A stretch of 64,000 nucleotides of DNA from NCBI RefSeq assembly GCF_042660285.1, contig NZ_JBHSTP010000001.1, forward strand, positions 1,364,001-1,428,000. Direction: 5' to 3'. Source of the DNA: Luethyella okanaganae. GTDB lineage: Bacteria > Actinomycetota > Actinomycetes > Actinomycetales > Microbacteriaceae. Made by a program: the position numbers and the translations under genes. The notes under the pieces were generated by a model. The model had not been told where the DNA came from. It saw nothing but the letters and a program-made list of their open reading frames with translations, and did no database searches. Shown here in pieces: positions 9,001 through 16,670 of this stretch (positions are counted from its first letter, which is position 1; every line of letters starts with the position of its first letter).

Positions 9001-9642
9001 TCAGCCAGCTGGCTGCCCCGGGTCGAGTTCGCGCGCGAGCCGGAGTGCAAGCGTGGTTCGATCGCGTGCTTCGAGCTTGCGGAGCAGCACCGATACGGTG
9101 TTCTTGACGGTGCCGTGCGCGAGGACGAGGCGTTCGGCGATCTCCACGTTCGGCAGTCCGAGCGCAACGAGTTCTGCGACGGCGCGTTCCGCTGTGGAGA
9201 GTTGCGGCAGTGCGGGTTCGGGTGCTGGGGGCTGCACTGCCGCTCGGGCAACGCGAGGGTCGATGACGAGGCCGCCGCGCATGACCTGCCTGATCGCCTC
9301 GCCAAGCGCATCGGTCGACACATCCTTGAGCAGGAATCCCGCCGCACCCGCGTCGAGCATGGAGCGGACGAGTATGGCGTCATCGAAGGTCGTGAGTACG
9401 AGCACGGGCAGGCCGGGGTGGCTTCTCGCGCAGCGTTCGACCAACGCCAAACCGTCGAGCACTGGCATTCTGGCATCGGCGAGCACGACATCGGGTGCCA
9501 CGTCGGGAATCATCGCAAGCGCGCGCATGCCATGCTCTGCCTCGCCGACGATCTCAATTCCTTCCTCCGTCTCCAGCAGCATGCGCAGTCCGCGGCGCAG
9601 CAGCTCTTGGTCGTCGACGATGAGCACACGTACGACACTCAC
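9001..9642 (-). CDS. NarL/FixJ-family response regulator
   Basis: A 213-residue regulator. Receiver: D10-D11 pocket, phosphoacceptor D56 in LADARMPVLDG, switch Thr in VLVLTTFDD and Lys in GFLLKDVS. The C-terminal LuxR-type HTH includes LSTAERAVAELVALGLPNVE followed by IAERLVLAHGTVKNTVSVLL. Its start overlaps the kinase stop by 4 nt. The likely targets are the inverted repeats at 10867-10882 and 10899-10914 in front of the divergent CPBP protease gene (inference from position). Confidence 0.93.
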   Translation of the reverse strand: MSVVRVLIVDDQELLRRGLRMLLETEEGIEIVGEAEHGMRALAMIPDVAPDVVLADARMPVLDGLALVERCARSHPGLPVLVLTTFDDAILVRSMLDAGAAGFLLKDVSTDALGEAIRQVMRGGLVIDPRVARAAVQPPAPEPALPQLSTAERAVAELVALGLPNVEIAERLVLAHGTVKNTVSVLLRKLEARDRTTLALRLARELDPGQPAG

Positions 9643-10832
9643 GCCATGATCAGCGCTCCCGATTCACTGGGCAGCGAGATCCGCATCAGGAAGCCGTGCG
9701 GCGTGGGGCGTGCATCGAGCGAGCCGCCGAGGGTCTCGGCACGCGCGCGTAGGGAGCGCAGACCGAATCCCTCGCCGCCGGGCGGGGCGGGTCGTATGCC
9801 CAGATCCTCGATCGACGCTTCGACCCCCGTAGGGTGTGCGCGTACGTGGAGCTCGACGTGACTCGCGTCAGCGTGCCTGACGACGTTCGTGAGCCCCTCT
9901 TGCACGAACCGCACGAGCAGCAGCGAATGCTCGCGCGAGAGCTCCCTGGCCCCGTCGACCGTCACCCGGATGTCGAGCCCGGTCGAACGGAAGGCATCGG
10001 CGATCGCGGCAAACGCGTCGGTGCCGCGCATGGCGCCGAGCTCGACGGGATGCATCGCGCGCACGAGTCTGCGCATGTTGTCGAGCGCGTCGCTCACGAT
10101 CGTGCGCGCACGGGCGAGCTCCAGCCATGCGCGCTCGGGGTCGCGATCGCGCACGCGTCCGGCGAACTCGAGCGAGAGCCCGACGGCGGTAAGCCGGTGC
10201 CCGAGTCCGTCGTGAAGCTCGCGAGCTGCCCGCTCGCGCTCCTGAGCGAGCGCGAGATCCTGCTCGGAGCCTTGCCTGCGCTGCAGTTCCATATTCGCGT
10301 GCGCGAGGCTCGCGAGCGTCGCCTCGCGCTCAGCGCTCAGGCGCTCGCGTTCACGTTCGACGCGCTCGCCATCGTGGAGCACGAGCGCGAAGGCGGCCCC
10401 AAAGCCTGCAAGCACCGCGGTGCTGACGGTCTCGATCGTGATCGTCTCCCATGAGCTGCCGGTCACGGCGTGCAGCACGATGACCATGAGACACAGCACT
10501 GTCGTGTAGTAGAGCGCCACAAGACCGTTGAAGGTTCGTGCGAGCACGAGACACGCCACCCAGACGGTACCGAACGCCAGCGGCCCGTCGCTAACGACCA
10601 GGCTACCGACCGCGCACAGCGCGAACGCAACAGCCGTTACACGCTCGAGCCGCGGCACACGCCGCCATATGATCCACACGGCGACGGATGCCACGATCAC
10701 GCTCAGCAGTATCCATGTGATCCACACAGGCCGCACGTCGGCAGACTGCAGCATGACGAACGCCGGGCCAGCGAGCCCGATCCCCGCGGCCCAGTCCAGG
10801 AGCGCCGTACGGCGGGAAGAAGGCGGAGGCAT
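9639..10832 (-). CDS. Sensor histidine kinase (HisKA_3 type)
   Basis: A 397-residue kinase, first gene of the two-gene system with the NarL-type regulator. Five to six membrane helices fill residues 10-155 with little extracytoplasmic sequence, as in intramembrane-sensing kinases. A charged coiled-coil stretch (ERVERERERLSAEREATLAS) leads to the HisKA_3 box ERAARELHDGLGHRL, with H207 as phosphoacceptor. The HATPase has VQEGLTNVVRHA as N box, and the end GGEGFGLRSLRARAETLGG as G2. ATG start at 10832. The 140-bp divergent region to the CPBP gene carries two identical-arm palindromes. Confidence 0.92.
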   Translation of the reverse strand: MPPPSSRRTALLDWAAGIGLAGPAFVMLQSADVRPVWITWILLSVIVASVAVWIIWRRVPRLERVTAVAFALCAVGSLVVSDGPLAFGTVWVACLVLARTFNGLVALYYTTVLCLMVIVLHAVTGSSWETITIETVSTAVLAGFGAAFALVLHDGERVERERERLSAEREATLASLAHANMELQRRQGSEQDLALAQERERAARELHDGLGHRLTAVGLSLEFAGRVRDRDPERAWLELARARTIVSDALDNMRRLVRAMHPVELGAMRGTDAFAAIADAFRSTGLDIRVTVDGARELSREHSLLLVRFVQEGLTNVVRHADASHVELHVRAHPTGVEASIEDLGIRPAPPGGEGFGLRSLRARAETLGGSLDARPTPHGFLMRISLPSESGALIMA

Positions 10833-10866
10833 AGCCCCCAGTGTAGGGATCCTGGGGGCGCACAGA

Positions 10867-10914
10867 CATGACCCAGGTCATGTCCGCTGCCGTCCTCGCA
10901 TGACGTGGGTCATG
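10867..10914. promoter_or_regulatory. Two palindromic sites CATGAC-N4-GTCATG, probable response-regulator operators
   Basis: CATGACCCAGGTCATG (10867-10882, extendable to a 20-bp near-perfect palindrome at 10865-10884) and CATGACGTGGGTCATG (10899-10914) share both 6-bp arms and a 4-bp spacer. Their centres are 32 bp apart, about three helical turns. They lie between the divergent histidine-kinase and CPBP genes. Binding by the adjacent NarL-type regulator is an inference. Confidence 0.72.
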
Positions 10915-10972
10915 GCAGCCAGTGACCCCGGCAGGCGGCGCCACACCGAGAAGGCACCGTAACGTACCGCGT

Positions 10973-11860
10973 ATGGACACCGTCGACACGCAACCGGAAA
11001 CCCACCCCGAGACCCTGTCCACCGGCCCAAGGCTCGGACTCGGCCCACTCGGCATCACCGTGCGCATCGTGGTCGCAATCGTGATTCTGCTCGGGGCAAA
11101 CCTCGTCGTCGTTGGTCTCTCCGCACTGCTCGCGCTCGTGCCAGGAAACCTGCTGTCAGAGGCAACACCCACCTCGCTCACAGTGTTCGTACTCATGCAG
11201 GCGTGCATGCCCGCGATCGTCGTGCTCGCCGGCTGGGCCTGGATGCGACTCGTCGAGCGCCGCGGCATCCGCGATGCGGGCTGGCGGTGGACCGCAAGCT
11301 CAGCCGGGTGGCTGCTGCTCGCGATCATCGTCGCAGGCGGACTCGTCATCGCCGCGGTCGCGATGCTGCCCTCGACGGGACCCGTCGCAGGCACCGCCAA
11401 CCACGGCTCCTCGGCACCCATCGCCTTCAGCCTTATCGCGCTCGTCTCCCAGTCGTTTCTGCTCCAGGCGATCCCCGAGGAACTGTTGTTCCGCGGCTGG
11501 CTACTCTCGACGCTTCGGGCCCGACCGATCCTGGCGATCACCGTGACGACGCTCTCGTTCACCGTCGTCCATCTCGCCTCAAACGGCGGCCAAGAGACGC
11601 TCGCCGAGCGGCTGCTCTACCTCGCACCGCCATTCGGGTTCTCACTGCTCGCCGTCGGCATGCTGCTGTGGACCGGATCACTCTGGTCAGCAGTGGGCGT
11701 GCATGGCGGCCTCCACCTCGGCAACACCGCCGCAACAGTTCTCCTCCCAGAGGTCGACGCGGCACTCTCCTGGGTCGTGATCGGCGCTCTCCACACCGCC
11801 GTAGGCGCTGCGCTCATAATCTCGGCACTCCGACACCATCGGGTCATCCTCAAGCCGTGA
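10973..11860 (+). CDS. CPBP family intramembrane metalloprotease
   Basis: A 295-residue multi-pass protein of the CPBP (CAAX protease/bacteriocin-processing) family. The three intramembrane motifs are present: EELLFRGWLL (EExxxR), SFTVVHLAS (FxxxH) and HGGLHLGNTA (HxxxN). About eight helices are visible. The ATG at 10973 is preferred to a GTG at 10922, which would read through the operator-promoter region. It is divergent from a NarL-type system and probably controlled by it. The stop overlaps a GTG (GTGA) that begins a truncated flavin-reductase remnant. Such proteins process peptides or give self-immunity; the substrate here is unknown. Confidence 0.88.
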   Translation: MDTVDTQPETHPETLSTGPRLGLGPLGITVRIVVAIVILLGANLVVVGLSALLALVPGNLLSEATPTSLTVFVLMQACMPAIVVLAGWAWMRLVERRGIRDAGWRWTASSAGWLLLAIIVAGGLVIAAVAMLPSTGPVAGTANHGSSAPIAFSLIALVSQSFLLQAIPEELLFRGWLLSTLRARPILAITVTTLSFTVVHLASNGGQETLAERLLYLAPPFGFSLLAVGMLLWTGSLWSAVGVHGGLHLGNTAATVLLPEVDAALSWVVIGALHTAVGAALIISALRHHRVILKP

Positions 11861-11930
11861 GCGCAACACCCGCGATCGACACCGGCGGCGCGGCGACGAT
11901 CCTCGTCATCTCGGCAGGTCTCTCTGGCGG
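11857..11930 (+). pseudogene. Start remnant of an NAD(P)H-dependent FMN reductase-like gene
   Basis: A GTG overlapping the CPBP stop opens a frame reading VSATPAIDTGGAATILVISA-GLS. ILVISAGLS matches the first beta strand and loop of actinobacterial NADPH-dependent FMN reductases (usual form VVSAGLS.PSSTR). After GLS the homology stops at about 11930. The remaining sequence to 12097 is not recognisable. I read this as the 5' stump of a deleted second gene of the CPBP operon; the match is short, so confidence is moderate. Confidence 0.4.
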
Positions 11931-12116
11931 GCTGCGTCTGGACACCGATTCACCGGCGTCGGGAAGCATCCGACCGTGTGGAGCGCCCGCCAGACTCGCC
12001 CCGACCCGGTCTCGCAGGAGGCACCCGACGGGTCCGGGCTCCCGCTCGTGGAATCGCGGGAATACGACCGTTCGAGCGTCTGTGCGGGCATGGTCAGTCA
12101 GTGCGGGCTTGTGGTC

Positions 12117-12785
12117 AGTGGTGTCGATTCAGAAACCGCACGACCGCGCTGTTGAACTCGTCGGGCTCCTGCTCGGGGGATAGTGAGCGGACCGTTCGAG
12201 CACAACGCCGGTGACATCGCTGGCGAGGGTGAGCAGCCCGTTCGAGACGGCGGTGCCATAGCGCAGCGTCCGCCGATCGCGAGCACCGGTGTAACGATAG
12301 GGTTCGAGGCGAACAGACGGACATCACCAATGTCGGCATCGCGGGTGCGGTAGTAAGCCAACCCCGCCTCCAGGAAGCCCGGGGTGTCATAGGCGGCAAG
12401 ATAGGACTGCTCGGTCGCGGCATCCAGTCCAGCTGGTCCAGCGCTCTGCCGCAGGAAGGTGCCGTAATAGGCCGGCTCTCGCCCGGGGACAAGAGCTTCG
12501 GCGAGCCCCGGTGCGCGGTTGAACGGGCCGTGCCATGCGGGGTAATGGTCATGACCGGGTTCGGTGATGTCGACGTCGATGCCGGGGAGGATCTCCTCCA
12601 CCACCACGACGGCGCTCACCGATGCGGGGGCGAGCGCGGCGATCAGGTATCCGACGGTCCCTCCCCAGTCGTGGCCCACGATCGCGAACCGCGTGACGCC
12701 CCTGTCCGTCAGCTGAGCGAGCACGCGCCGCGCGAGGCCGTCTTCCGGTCGTCATGACTGCGGGATCGGGCGCAGTGCCGAGCCC
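12117..12785 (-). pseudogene. Alpha/beta hydrolase (epoxide-hydrolase-like), frameshifted
   Basis: A broken alpha/beta-hydrolase gene. The central frame (12724 downward) contains the nucleophile elbow FAIVGHDWGGTVGYLIAALA. Three shifts are visible. Near 12740 the frame changes between YDDRK-like and DGLARRVLAQL-like sequence. At about 12285, VLAIGG should run into RTLRYGTAVSNGLLTLASDV in another frame. At about 12180, the run of five C in TATCCCCCGAGCAG breaks SAHYPP from EQEPDEFNSAVVRFLNRHH. The N-terminal third, with the oxyanion HG motif, is absent at the junction with the ThiF remnant. It is certainly not expressed as one protein. Confidence 0.8.
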
Positions 12786-13151
12786 GGAAAGAGTGACCGG
12801 GATCGGCGTCGCCCCGGCGCTCGATCCCTCTACGACGGCGATCGCTTTCTGCAGCACAACGCCTTCCGTGCACCCGGTGCGGCGCGCAAGGAAGAGTTCG
12901 CCGCGATGCCGTTCAAGGTCGACTACTTCGTCGAGCGCTACGCGGCCATGCGGCGCGGAGTGCAGCCGCATCCGTACCACATCGACGAGACCACATGCGA
13001 AGAGCTCCTGTCTATGGACTTCGTGTTTCTCGCAGCCGATGGTGGTCGGACCAAGAAGCTGTTTGGCTTCTACGCTGACCTCGAGCAGGAGCACTACTCG
13101 GCGTACACGATCGACGGCAACCACTTGCTGAACGAGGACCAGCCCGAATGA
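12783..13151 (+). pseudogene. ThiF/E1-like adenylyltransferase remnant
   Basis: Fragment of a ThiF-family (E1-like) adenylyltransferase of the kind encoded with bacterial ubiquitin-like systems. Visible pieces are SLYDGDRFLQHNAFRAPGAA (the Asp-rich strand and the HNAFR-PGA loop after the ATP site) and DFVFLAADGGRTK. These join directly to the normal C-terminus KLFGFYADLEQEHYSAYTID followed by GNHLLNEDQPE. The N-terminal GxGGxGS nucleotide loop and the middle of the catalytic domain with the catalytic-Cys region are missing, the latter by an in-frame deletion. An ATG at 12906 could still give an 81-residue peptide. The stop overlaps the DUF6527 start by 4 nt, preserving the operon junction. 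Confidence 0.65.
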
Positions 13152-13558
13152 CCCGCCGGAACTCCGTCACCTTCGAGTTCGTCGACTACATCCCCGAGCA
13201 GCTCGAGGATGGCGTCGTGTATATGGCACCAGAGTTCGGCGCGGTCATGCATCTCTATTGCGACGGGTGTGGCGAGCGAGTCTCAACGCCGCTTCACCCA
13301 GGGCAATGGACGCTGACGTTCGACGGCGAGACGATCTCGCTCAGCCCGTCGATTGGCAACTGGGAGCTCCCGTGCAAGTCGCACTACTTCATCCGGCGCA
13401 ACCGCGTCGTCTGGGCAGGTGAGTGGTCGGACGAGCGAGCGGCTCAGGGCGTGCGCGATGACCGCGACGCCGTTGTTACGCAGCCAGAGAGCGCTCCGAA
13501 CGCGCTCAGCGCTGCATGGTCGCGACTTCGCGCCTGGGTGCACGCCCTCACGAAGTAG
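13148..13558 (+). CDS. DUF6527 family protein (partner of ThiF/ubiquitin-like systems)
   Basis: A 136-residue protein of the DUF6527 family. Recognised from FVDYIPEQLEDGVVYMAPEF, CDGCGERVSTPLHPGQW, LTFDGETISLSPSIGNWELP and the end CKSHYFIRRNRVVWAGEWS. Two CxxC cysteines plus a later C-x2-H pair could bind one zinc (inference). The family is typically found directly after ThiF/E1, E2 and multi-ubiquitin-like genes (family knowledge), and here its ATG overlaps the ThiF remnant stop. The reading frame looks intact although its E1 partner is destroyed and no E2 or ubiquitin-like gene is present. Residues after 100 are a less conserved tail. Confidence 0.8.
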   Translation: MTRRNSVTFEFVDYIPEQLEDGVVYMAPEFGAVMHLYCDGCGERVSTPLHPGQWTLTFDGETISLSPSIGNWELPCKSHYFIRRNRVVWAGEWSDERAAQGVRDDRDAVVTQPESAPNALSAAWSRLRAWVHALTK

Positions 13559-13689
13559 ACCCGCACCTGCCCGCTGTCTGGGAGAGGGCAGAGGTCGAGT
13601 AGCCGAATCAGAGGGCACGCGCAGTTCTCGGCCCCAGCCAAAGCGCCAAACGGCGGGGCAGTTACACAACGTCGGACGGGCTGACTATC

Positions 13690-15387
13690 GTGGACAACAT
13701 GACCCCTGCCGCCGCCTCCGCAGCCCCGGACGGTGCACCCCAAAGCGGCAATTCGGGCTACGCGGAGGCGGCCGTCGGGCTGGCCTCCTGGTGGCAAACC
13801 AAGGTGGCTCAGGCCGGCCTCGAAGCGGTTGCTGGCGACTTGCTGGCTGACCTGGAAGCGAGGCCCCCGGCACAACTGTCGACCTCGGACCACACCCCAT
13901 CCACGACCGATCCCTGGGCGCTCGGAACAGCCTACGTCGGCTCGCTCGATCTTCACGAGCGCGCTCAGCATGGCCGTCACTACACGCCGAGGGATCTCGC
14001 GGAGCATCTCTGGAAGATGACGCGAGCAGCGATGGGGTTCGGTGTCGATGACCACCGGCTCCCTGGGCTCCTTCGCGACCCGGCTGTCGGCGGCGGCGCG
14101 CTTTTGATAGCGCCCCTCCGGGAGCACCTCCGCGCGAGCGCCAATGTGGACCCATCACTGGTACTCAGCTCGCTACCCAACTTGATCGAGGGTATCGACA
14201 ACGATCCGTGGGCGGTCTACCTCGCGAATGTTGTACTTGCGGCTGAGATGCTGCCGACCTGGGCACGCATTCCGTCCGCTCGCCGCCGTCCGCTGCCCGA
14301 GCTGGTGCGGGTGGGAGACGGGCTGGATCCGGATCTCTCTCCCGCCCACTCGTGGATCATGAATCCCCCGTATGGGCGCCAAACGCTCACTCCCGAGCGC
14401 CGAGCTCAGTTTGCCGACACGCTCTTCGGCCATGCGAATCTGTACGGCCTATTCATGGCATCGGCGTTGGACAGGACTGCACCTGACGGCGCGATCGGTG
14501 CGCTTGTGCCTACGTCATTCTCGGCCGGGCTGTACTTCCATCGGCTCCGCGAGCGACTCAGCGAGAAGGCCCCGCTGCGCAGCATGATGTTCGTCCATGA
14601 CCGCGACGGCGTGTTCGGCGGTGTCCTACAAGAGACTTGCCTCGCTGTGTTCACCCCCAAGCGTGCACGCCGGACCACCATCACTCGGATCAACGGGCAT
14701 GTGACCGATGTCGTCAAGGTGCCGTCGCCGCGTACGAGCGAACCGTGGCTTCTCCCACGAGAATCGCGCGACGCCGCTACGGCAGCTGCGGCGTCGTCCC
14801 TGCCGCTGACGCTGAGGGACTGCGGATGGCAGGCCTCCACTGGACCACTCGTCTGGAACCGACGCCGCGACGACCTTTTTGCTCGGAAAGCTAAGAACCG
14901 CGCGCGCGTCATTTGGGCGGTCGACATGCAAGACGGAGAGATCCACCGAGCTCGGGCGCGCGACTCGCTCCGCTATCTAACGCTGTCGGCCAAGAACGAC
15001 GAATCCGTGATGCTTCTCCGCACGCCTGCTGTTCTTGTGCAGCGCACTACCGCCCCTGAGCAGGAGCGGCGATTGATCGTCGCGACACTCAACGAGTCGG
15101 AGCTCACGGCAAATGGCGGCTATGTCGTCATCGAGAACCACATCAACGTGCTACGCCCCAACACAGCGGCGCCGAGTCTCACGCTTTCGACGCTCGCACG
15201 CGTCCTTGCGTCGCCGACCTTTGACCGACTGATGCGGTGCATCTCTGGCTCCGTCGCCGTGAGCGCCTATGAGCTCGAAGCCCTCCCTCTGCCGGACCAC
15301 GATGTGCTGCGAGCCTGGAACGATCTCGACGGGACCGAGTTGGATGCCGCCATCGAGTCTGCCTACCGGATAGCTTTGACGTCATGA
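13690..15387 (+). CDS. Eco57I/BsuBI-type N6-adenine DNA methyltransferase
   Basis: A 565-residue gamma-class DNA adenine methyltransferase of a type II restriction-modification system. Motif X is GRHYTPRDLAEHL (95-107). AdoMet motif I is DPAVGGGALLIA (130-141), with Val-Gly where DPACGSG is usual. Catalytic motif IV is SWIMNPPYGRQ (221-231, NPPY 225-228). A target-recognition region follows and ends in CISGSVAVSAYELEALPLPD. GTG at 13690, or ATG at 13699. The stop overlaps the endonuclease start by 4 nt. BsuBI/PstI relatives modify CTGCAG, but specificity cannot be read from the sequence. It appears intact, so it may act as an orphan methyltransferase. Confidence 0.88.
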   Translation: MDNMTPAAASAAPDGAPQSGNSGYAEAAVGLASWWQTKVAQAGLEAVAGDLLADLEARPPAQLSTSDHTPSTTDPWALGTAYVGSLDLHERAQHGRHYTPRDLAEHLWKMTRAAMGFGVDDHRLPGLLRDPAVGGGALLIAPLREHLRASANVDPSLVLSSLPNLIEGIDNDPWAVYLANVVLAAEMLPTWARIPSARRRPLPELVRVGDGLDPDLSPAHSWIMNPPYGRQTLTPERRAQFADTLFGHANLYGLFMASALDRTAPDGAIGALVPTSFSAGLYFHRLRERLSEKAPLRSMMFVHDRDGVFGGVLQETCLAVFTPKRARRTTITRINGHVTDVVKVPSPRTSEPWLLPRESRDAATAAAASSLPLTLRDCGWQASTGPLVWNRRRDDLFARKAKNRARVIWAVDMQDGEIHRARARDSLRYLTLSAKNDESVMLLRTPAVLVQRTTAPEQERRLIVATLNESELTANGGYVVIENHINVLRPNTAAPSLTLSTLARVLASPTFDRLMRCISGSVAVSAYELEALPLPDHDVLRAWNDLDGTELDAAIESAYRIALTS

Positions 15388-15750
15388 CGATCTATCTGCC
15401 AGTCGTAGGTGTTCAAGACTGCGCAGATCGACTCGAGATGATCTTTCCTCGGGCAGCATTCGACACCGTTCTCAGCAACCCGCTAGCCGCAGCCAGCATC
15501 GCGGCCATGATCTACCTCGGTGCTGTCTGGGATGACGAGCTCGAGTCAAGCGAGCAGCGCTGGGTCCGGCCGTCCATGGTCATGTGGCTCAACGACTCCG
15601 ACCTCACACACGGGTCGGAAGCAGAACGCGGCGACTGGTATGCAGCTGCATCCCGCAGCAAGAAAAAGGTCGAAGAACTCGTCCAGAGCCGCGGCGAAGA
15701 CTTCCGGCAGCGATATGCTGACAACACCCGCGAGACCCTTCGAGATGAGG
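15384..15750 (+). pseudogene. BsuBI/PstI-type restriction endonuclease, truncated
   Basis: The N-terminal 122 residues of a BsuBI/PstI-family endonuclease: LEMIFPRAAFDTVLSNPLAA, RPSMVMWLNDSDLTH, and RYADNTRETLRDE at the end. This is the helical N-terminal region; the C-terminal nuclease domain (about 200 residues by family length) is absent. Homology ends at 15749/15750, where the opposite strand becomes IS481-type transposase sequence. The open frame runs on to 15917 only by reading antisense through the transposase. ATG overlaps the methyltransferase stop (ATGA). No cleavage activity is expected. Confidence 0.75.
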
Positions 15751-16436
15751 CTCACGAGCTGGCCGAGCACTCCGCGGCGGGACGGGTTCAACGCAGCCCC
15801 GTTATCACTAAGCAAACGCTGCGGAACACCGTGCGCCGCGATCCCTTTGGAAACGACAGCGATGGCGCCTTCGGAGGTTTCGCCCCAGGCCACGTGGGAG
15901 GCGATCGCCAGCCTTGAGTGGTCATCGATGAGCTGGAAGATCACACATTTGCGACCACCGGTGAGCACGTATTCGGTCGCGTCGAGTTGCCAGCACGCGT
16001 TCGGCGCGGGATAGACGAACCGCCGATACAAGGCCCGAGGTTTCTTCCTCGGCTCCACCCTGACCACTCCCTGATCACGGAAGATCCGTGACAGCGACGC
16101 CGTCGACGGCGCGGCCATCCCGAGTGAAAGCATCTTCTCGTGAACGCTGATCGGGCCGTGGTCCAAGCCGGAGCGCTCCAGCACCGCCCGAACCCCGACC
16201 GCCTGCTCAACGATGTCCTCCGTGACCTGCGACAGGCTTCGCCTCGGCCGCCGCGACCGCGGCTCCAACGCCGCCGCCGGCCCATCAATCAGCGCGCGTT
16301 TCCGGATCGCATAGAAGCTCTCCCGCGAGATGTTGTGCTCCGCGCAGAACGTCGTCACCGCACCCCGAGGCGCATCGGAAGGCCACTGGACGATAGCAAG
16401 ACGGACACGCGGATCAACAGGCTCGACACGGCTCAT
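15750..16436 (-). pseudogene. IS481-family transposase, C-terminally truncated
   Basis: A DDE transposase fragment of about 228 native residues. The N-terminal HTH region reads DAPRGAVTTFCAEHNISRES, followed by LEPRSRRPRRS. The rve core has the first catalytic Asp D152 in CWQLDATEYV, then IDDHSRLAIASHVAWGET, and the second Asp D211 in RLLSDNGAALNPSRRG. Native sequence ends after GQLV (about 15753). The third catalytic residue (Glu) and the C-terminal domain are lost. The frame stays open to 15546 only across the antisense of the endonuclease gene. Inactive. Confidence 0.78.
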
Positions 16437-16540
16437 CCCTCAAAGATCGAGCCCGAAGTGCCAGAACCAAACCACCCCGAAGGGTCAGAGATCCATTGAT
16501 GCAGTTTCGTCAGAGATGTCCTGATACATCACATAACAAA
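15750..16540 (-). mobile_element. IS481-family insertion sequence, 3'-truncated
   Basis: One end and most of the transposase of an IS481-type element. The upstream end is near 16495-16540. In the transposase direction it reads GTGATGTATCAGGACATCTC, then TGACGAAACTGCATC, resembling the terminal region of this family. It lies just beyond the hairpin that follows the tRNA. The other end is missing: the element stops at about 15750 within the transposase, joined to the restriction-endonuclease fragment. No second inverted repeat or target duplication is seen. Confidence 0.65.
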
Positions 16541-16541
16541 C

Positions 16542-16563
16542 GGCGACCCTATCAAGGGTCGCC
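16542..16563 (-). terminator. Hairpin downstream of the CAT-anticodon tRNA
   Basis: An 8-bp perfect stem GGCGACCC/GGGTCGCC with a 6-nt loop. In the tRNA direction (minus strand) it is followed by GTTTGTTATG. It lies 23 nt after the tRNA 3' end, where a tRNA terminator is expected. Confidence 0.6.
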
Positions 16564-16586
16564 ATTGCCTGTATTTATATGGTTTG

Positions 16587-16660
16587 TAGGGCGTGCGGGA
16601 CTTGAACCCGCGACCGGCGGATTATGAGTCCGCTGCTCTAACCGGCTGAGCTAACGCCCC
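16587..16660 (-). tRNA. tRNA with CAT anticodon (elongator Met or Ile2)
   Basis: A 74-nt cloverleaf on the minus strand. The 5' end is GGGGCGTTAGCTCAGCCGG. The anticodon stem-loop is GCGGA-CTCATAA-TCCGC with anticodon CAT, and the T arm is GCGGGTTCAAGTCCCGC. The acceptor stem closes with one G-T pair at position 1-72 and discriminator A. CCA is not encoded. It is not the initiator tRNA, which starts with an unpaired C. Choosing between elongator Met and lysidine-modified Ile2 needs comparison with the other CAT tRNAs of the genome. The accessory segment lies on its 3' side. Confidence 0.93.
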
Positions 16661-16670
16661 GTGCTCCCGC

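Noticed and set aside
11906..12091. Minus-strand 61-codon frame between the flavin-reductase stump and the hydrolase remnant
   Set aside because: No start signal, no motif; composition is consistent with random high-GC sequence.
11857..12116. Possible duplicated tRNA 3' end (att site) at the far edge of the accessory segment
   Set aside because: No stretch matching the 3' portion of the 16587-16660 tRNA was found by eye.
15750..15917. Continuation of the endonuclease frame to 15917
   Set aside because: Reads antisense through IS481 transposase sequence; not native endonuclease.
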